A stretch of 61,607 bases of DNA. Origin: Verrucomicrobium sp. BvORR106 (GTDB lineage: Bacteria; Verrucomicrobiota; Verrucomicrobiia; Verrucomicrobiales; Verrucomicrobiaceae). Below are positions 59,987 to 61,607 of the stretch, piece after piece. The notes under the pieces are model-generated. The model worked only from the letters and a program-made list of their open reading frames with translations. It did no database searches and had not been told where the DNA came from. The DNA lies in assembly GCF_000739655.1 (NCBI RefSeq), contig NZ_BATR01000100.1, positions 1 to 61,607 of the forward strand. Reading direction: 5' to 3'. Made by a program: the position numbers and the translations under genes. Each line of letters opens with the position of its first letter. Positions within the stretch are counted from its first letter, which is position 1.

Positions 59987-61234
59987 TTACGCCTTCGCGG
60001 TGGCCTTGCTCAAGGAGTCGGCCAGAACGCCGAGGTGTTCTTTCTGCAGTTTCAGCACGACGTCGCGAGCCTGTGCGGCCTTGGCCTTGGCGGCGGCCGG
60101 GTCTTTGGCGATCGCGACAATCGCGGGCGCGATCTTGGGCATCTCATCCTCGTTGTCGAGCGTGAAGAGCCAGTCGTTCAGGCCGATGTCACGCCACATG
60201 TAGCCCTTCGTGGTCTGTTCCTGCCAGCGGCAGACCACGGCCGGGATGCCATTAGCGATGCACATGATGGGGCTGTGCATTTCATTGCCGAAGAGTCCGA
60301 GGGACTTGGTGTACACGCTCAGGGCTTCATCGGTGAGCCAGTACTTGTCCCGCCACACCACCTTGGCCTTCACATCATCGGGCAGGGGATCCACCAGGAT
60401 CTCCTTGCCCAGGGCAATCTGGGTCTGGTCTTCGCAGCACACCAGCACCTTGCAATCTGTCTCCCGGGTGATGCGGATGATCGCCTCCCGCAACTGAGCG
60501 TGGTCATGCTCCTTCATCTCCTGGTTGCGGGCATTCTTCACCGCATCGAACTCGCGACCCTTTTTCACCGTCCAGAAGGGGGTCCAGCGATAGCGGGGAA
60601 TGCAGCACAGGAACTTGCCTTCTTCCAGGTTGTTGGCCTTGAGGAAAGCGCTGGCGGCCTCGTCGTTGCGCAGCTTCACGATGCCAAACGCGGCGTCCGG
60701 ACCAAAGGCCATGATGGGGCATTTCACCCCGGCATCCTGGGCGACCTTCAGCGAGACCGATTCACGGAAATAAACGAAGTTCGCATGGGTGAGGGTCTCG
60801 ATGCCCTCCTGGTTCGGCGTGAAGTACGAGATGCCGTACACGCCATAGGGCTTGCCCGTCTTCTTCCGCCACTCCGCCACATGCTTCTGGGCCACAAAGC
60901 CGGAGCCGGATCCGTGAAGGAGGAAGTCACATTCCTGGAAGGCCTTGTCGATATCGGCCTGTCCTTTGAGGATGATGACGTCCGGGAACTGTTTCAGGAC
61001 CAGTTCATCCGCCCCGTTCTCCAGGTTGCTGGCCCAAAAGCGGATCTCCGCCTTGATGCCGTGTTTCTGGAGGAGTTCCAGAATGCCCAGCTGGTGGGCG
61101 ATGTCGCCAATGTTGATGCTCTGCCAGCCGTTGCGGAGAAGGATGCGGGGCAGTCGGCCGGTCTCCGCGTAGGCGGGCAGGGCGGCGGCCAGGGCAGTGA
61201 GGAAGGAATTCTGAAGAAGCGTGCGGCGGTTCAT
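59987..61234 (-). CDS. Polysaccharide pyruvyl transferase family protein with Tat-like signal
   Basis: This encodes 415 residues from ATG 61234, which begins with MNRRTLLQNSFLTALAAALP, a twin-arginine-like signal peptide. The rest has the polysaccharide pyruvyl transferase pattern: NIGDIAHQLGILELL near the N-terminus, CDFLLHGSGSGFV, PYGVYGISYF, YFRESVSLKVAQDAGV, FGPDAAFGI, CEDQTQIALGKEI, and GLFGNEMHSPIMCIANGIPA near the end. Family members transfer pyruvate from phosphoenolpyruvate to envelope sugars. An exported member is unusual because PEP is cytoplasmic, so the substrate is uncertain. Confidence 0.88.
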   Translation of the reverse strand: MNRRTLLQNSFLTALAAALPAYAETGRLPRILLRNGWQSINIGDIAHQLGILELLQKHGIKAEIRFWASNLENGADELVLKQFPDVIILKGQADIDKAFQECDFLLHGSGSGFVAQKHVAEWRKKTGKPYGVYGISYFTPNQEGIETLTHANFVYFRESVSLKVAQDAGVKCPIMAFGPDAAFGIVKLRNDEAASAFLKANNLEEGKFLCCIPRYRWTPFWTVKKGREFDAVKNARNQEMKEHDHAQLREAIIRITRETDCKVLVCCEDQTQIALGKEILVDPLPDDVKAKVVWRDKYWLTDEALSVYTKSLGLFGNEMHSPIMCIANGIPAVVCRWQEQTTKGYMWRDIGLNDWLFTLDNEDEMPKIAPAIVAIAKDPAAAKAKAAQARDVVLKLQKEHLGVLADSLSKATAKA

Positions 61235-61518
61235 GGTCGGTAAATCAGTCATTCAGTCGTCCGGCGAGCCAGGGTGAGGGGCTGGCTGTCCACTCAACTA
61301 GGCAGATTGGAACGCGATTGGACGGTCTGAATTTCTGTCAATGAAACTTTGGGGAGGCAACGCGGGGACGGAAGAGTGAACCCACGCTGAAGTATCCGGG
61401 TCGGTGGGGCAGGGTGCCGCCGTGGAAGTTTTTTGGGCGAGGCGCTTTGGTGCCCAAGCCGGAAAAATTTTGCATGGGGATGGCAAAATTCGATTGAAGA
61501 TTGCAGGATGATGTTCTA
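61235..61518. other. Gap with one perfect inverted repeat
   Basis: No gene is supported between the pyruvyl transferase start and the possible right-edge gene. The stretch is G+C-rich at first and becomes A+T-rich after about 61460. Confidence 0.55.
61466..61490. promoter_or_regulatory. Inverted repeat AATTTTGC-N9-GCAAAATT
   Basis: Perfect 8 bp arms (61466-61473 and 61483-61490) flank 9 bp. It lies about 30-60 bp before the possible right-edge gene and looks like an operator. Confidence 0.5.
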
Positions 61519-61607
61519 ATGAGTATCAGTAAATACCCCATACTAATACGCATGAGTCCTAGATCGCGCGAAAGTTCCAACAGCATCCTCTCTCGTTTCC
61601 GACAAAA
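61519..61607 (+). CDS. Possible start of a gene cut by the right edge
   Basis: A frame opens at ATG 61519, or more likely at ATG 61552 (MSPRSRESSNSILSRFRQ), and runs off the edge. The A+T-rich upstream sequence and inverted repeat are consistent with a promoter region. Too little is present to identify the product. Confidence 0.35.
   Translation, partial: MSISKYPILIRMSPRSRESSNSILSRFRQ

Noticed and set aside
60035-61243. 402-residue antisense frame across the pyruvyl transferase gene
   Set aside because: The minus-strand frame has family motifs and a signal peptide; the opposite frame is a shadow.

Overview
The window is chromosomal DNA of high G+C content from a member of the Verrucomicrobiota, most likely close to Verrucomicrobium or Prosthecobacter. 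The signs are three PEP-CTERM proteins ending in VPEPGR plus a membrane helix plus an arginine tail, a DUF1549/DUF1553 cytochrome protein, a PVC-type propeller/HEAT protein, SHD1-like domains, an H-X9-DG pseudopilin, a bactofilin, and frequent lack of Shine-Dalgarno sequences before genes. No integrase, transposase, phage gene, CRISPR array or rRNA was seen. One tRNA gene (Asp, GTC) is present.

Layout. Bases 1-14800 hold two giant tandem secreted proteins built of autotransporter-associated beta-strand repeats and ending in PEP-CTERM sorting signals; the first is cut by the left edge. Bases 14825-18403 hold a DUF1549/DUF1553 multidomain protein and a gene usually labelled 3-methyladenine DNA glycosylase. 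A roughly 1 kb A+T-rich gap follows. Bases 19393-22784 hold purB, a membrane-anchored Pro/Gly-rich protein, tlyA and a small membrane protein. Bases 22785-23771 are non-coding and full of repeats. Bases 23772-27902 hold a metallophosphoesterase overlapping a diacylglycerol-kinase-like gene, an alpha-ketoglutarate semialdehyde dehydrogenase and an NTF2-like protein. Bases 28051-37693 are mostly exported proteins: an SBBP-type propeller, a Tat-signal protein, two secreted proteins in an operon, a membrane protein, and a 1,305-residue protein with SGNH-like, propeller, HEAT and azurin-like copper domains. A second repeat-rich gap (37694-38243) contains a relative of the element in the first one.

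Bases 38244-45820 hold a methyltransferase, a secreted protein, tRNA-Asp, a ligase-like protein with altered catalytic motifs, a small basic coiled-coil protein, a pirin-like protein, an Mrr-like/bactofilin fusion, and a PEP-CTERM/pseudopilin operon divergent from a DUF6580 membrane protein with two matching dyads between them. Bases 46181-48492 hold membrane and secreted proteins including a DUF4105 protein.

Bases 48886-53691 are a minus-strand biosynthetic cluster in the order trpA-dapF-dapA-dapB-folK-panB, serving tryptophan, lysine/diaminopimelate, folate and pantothenate synthesis and closed by a hairpin terminator. Bases 53868-61234 hold a cardiolipin synthase, a membrane-anchored protein, a BlaI-type repressor with an M56-family sensor (two probable operators upstream), and a polysaccharide pyruvyl transferase family protein. 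A possible gene start runs off the right edge.

The least explained features are the composite tandem-octamer plus fold-back repeats in two gaps, the nested inverted repeat at 46001-46159, the paired GTCTA-N9-TAGAC dyads, the Mrr-like/bactofilin fusion, the azurin-like domain in place of a cytochrome, and the ligase-like protein.
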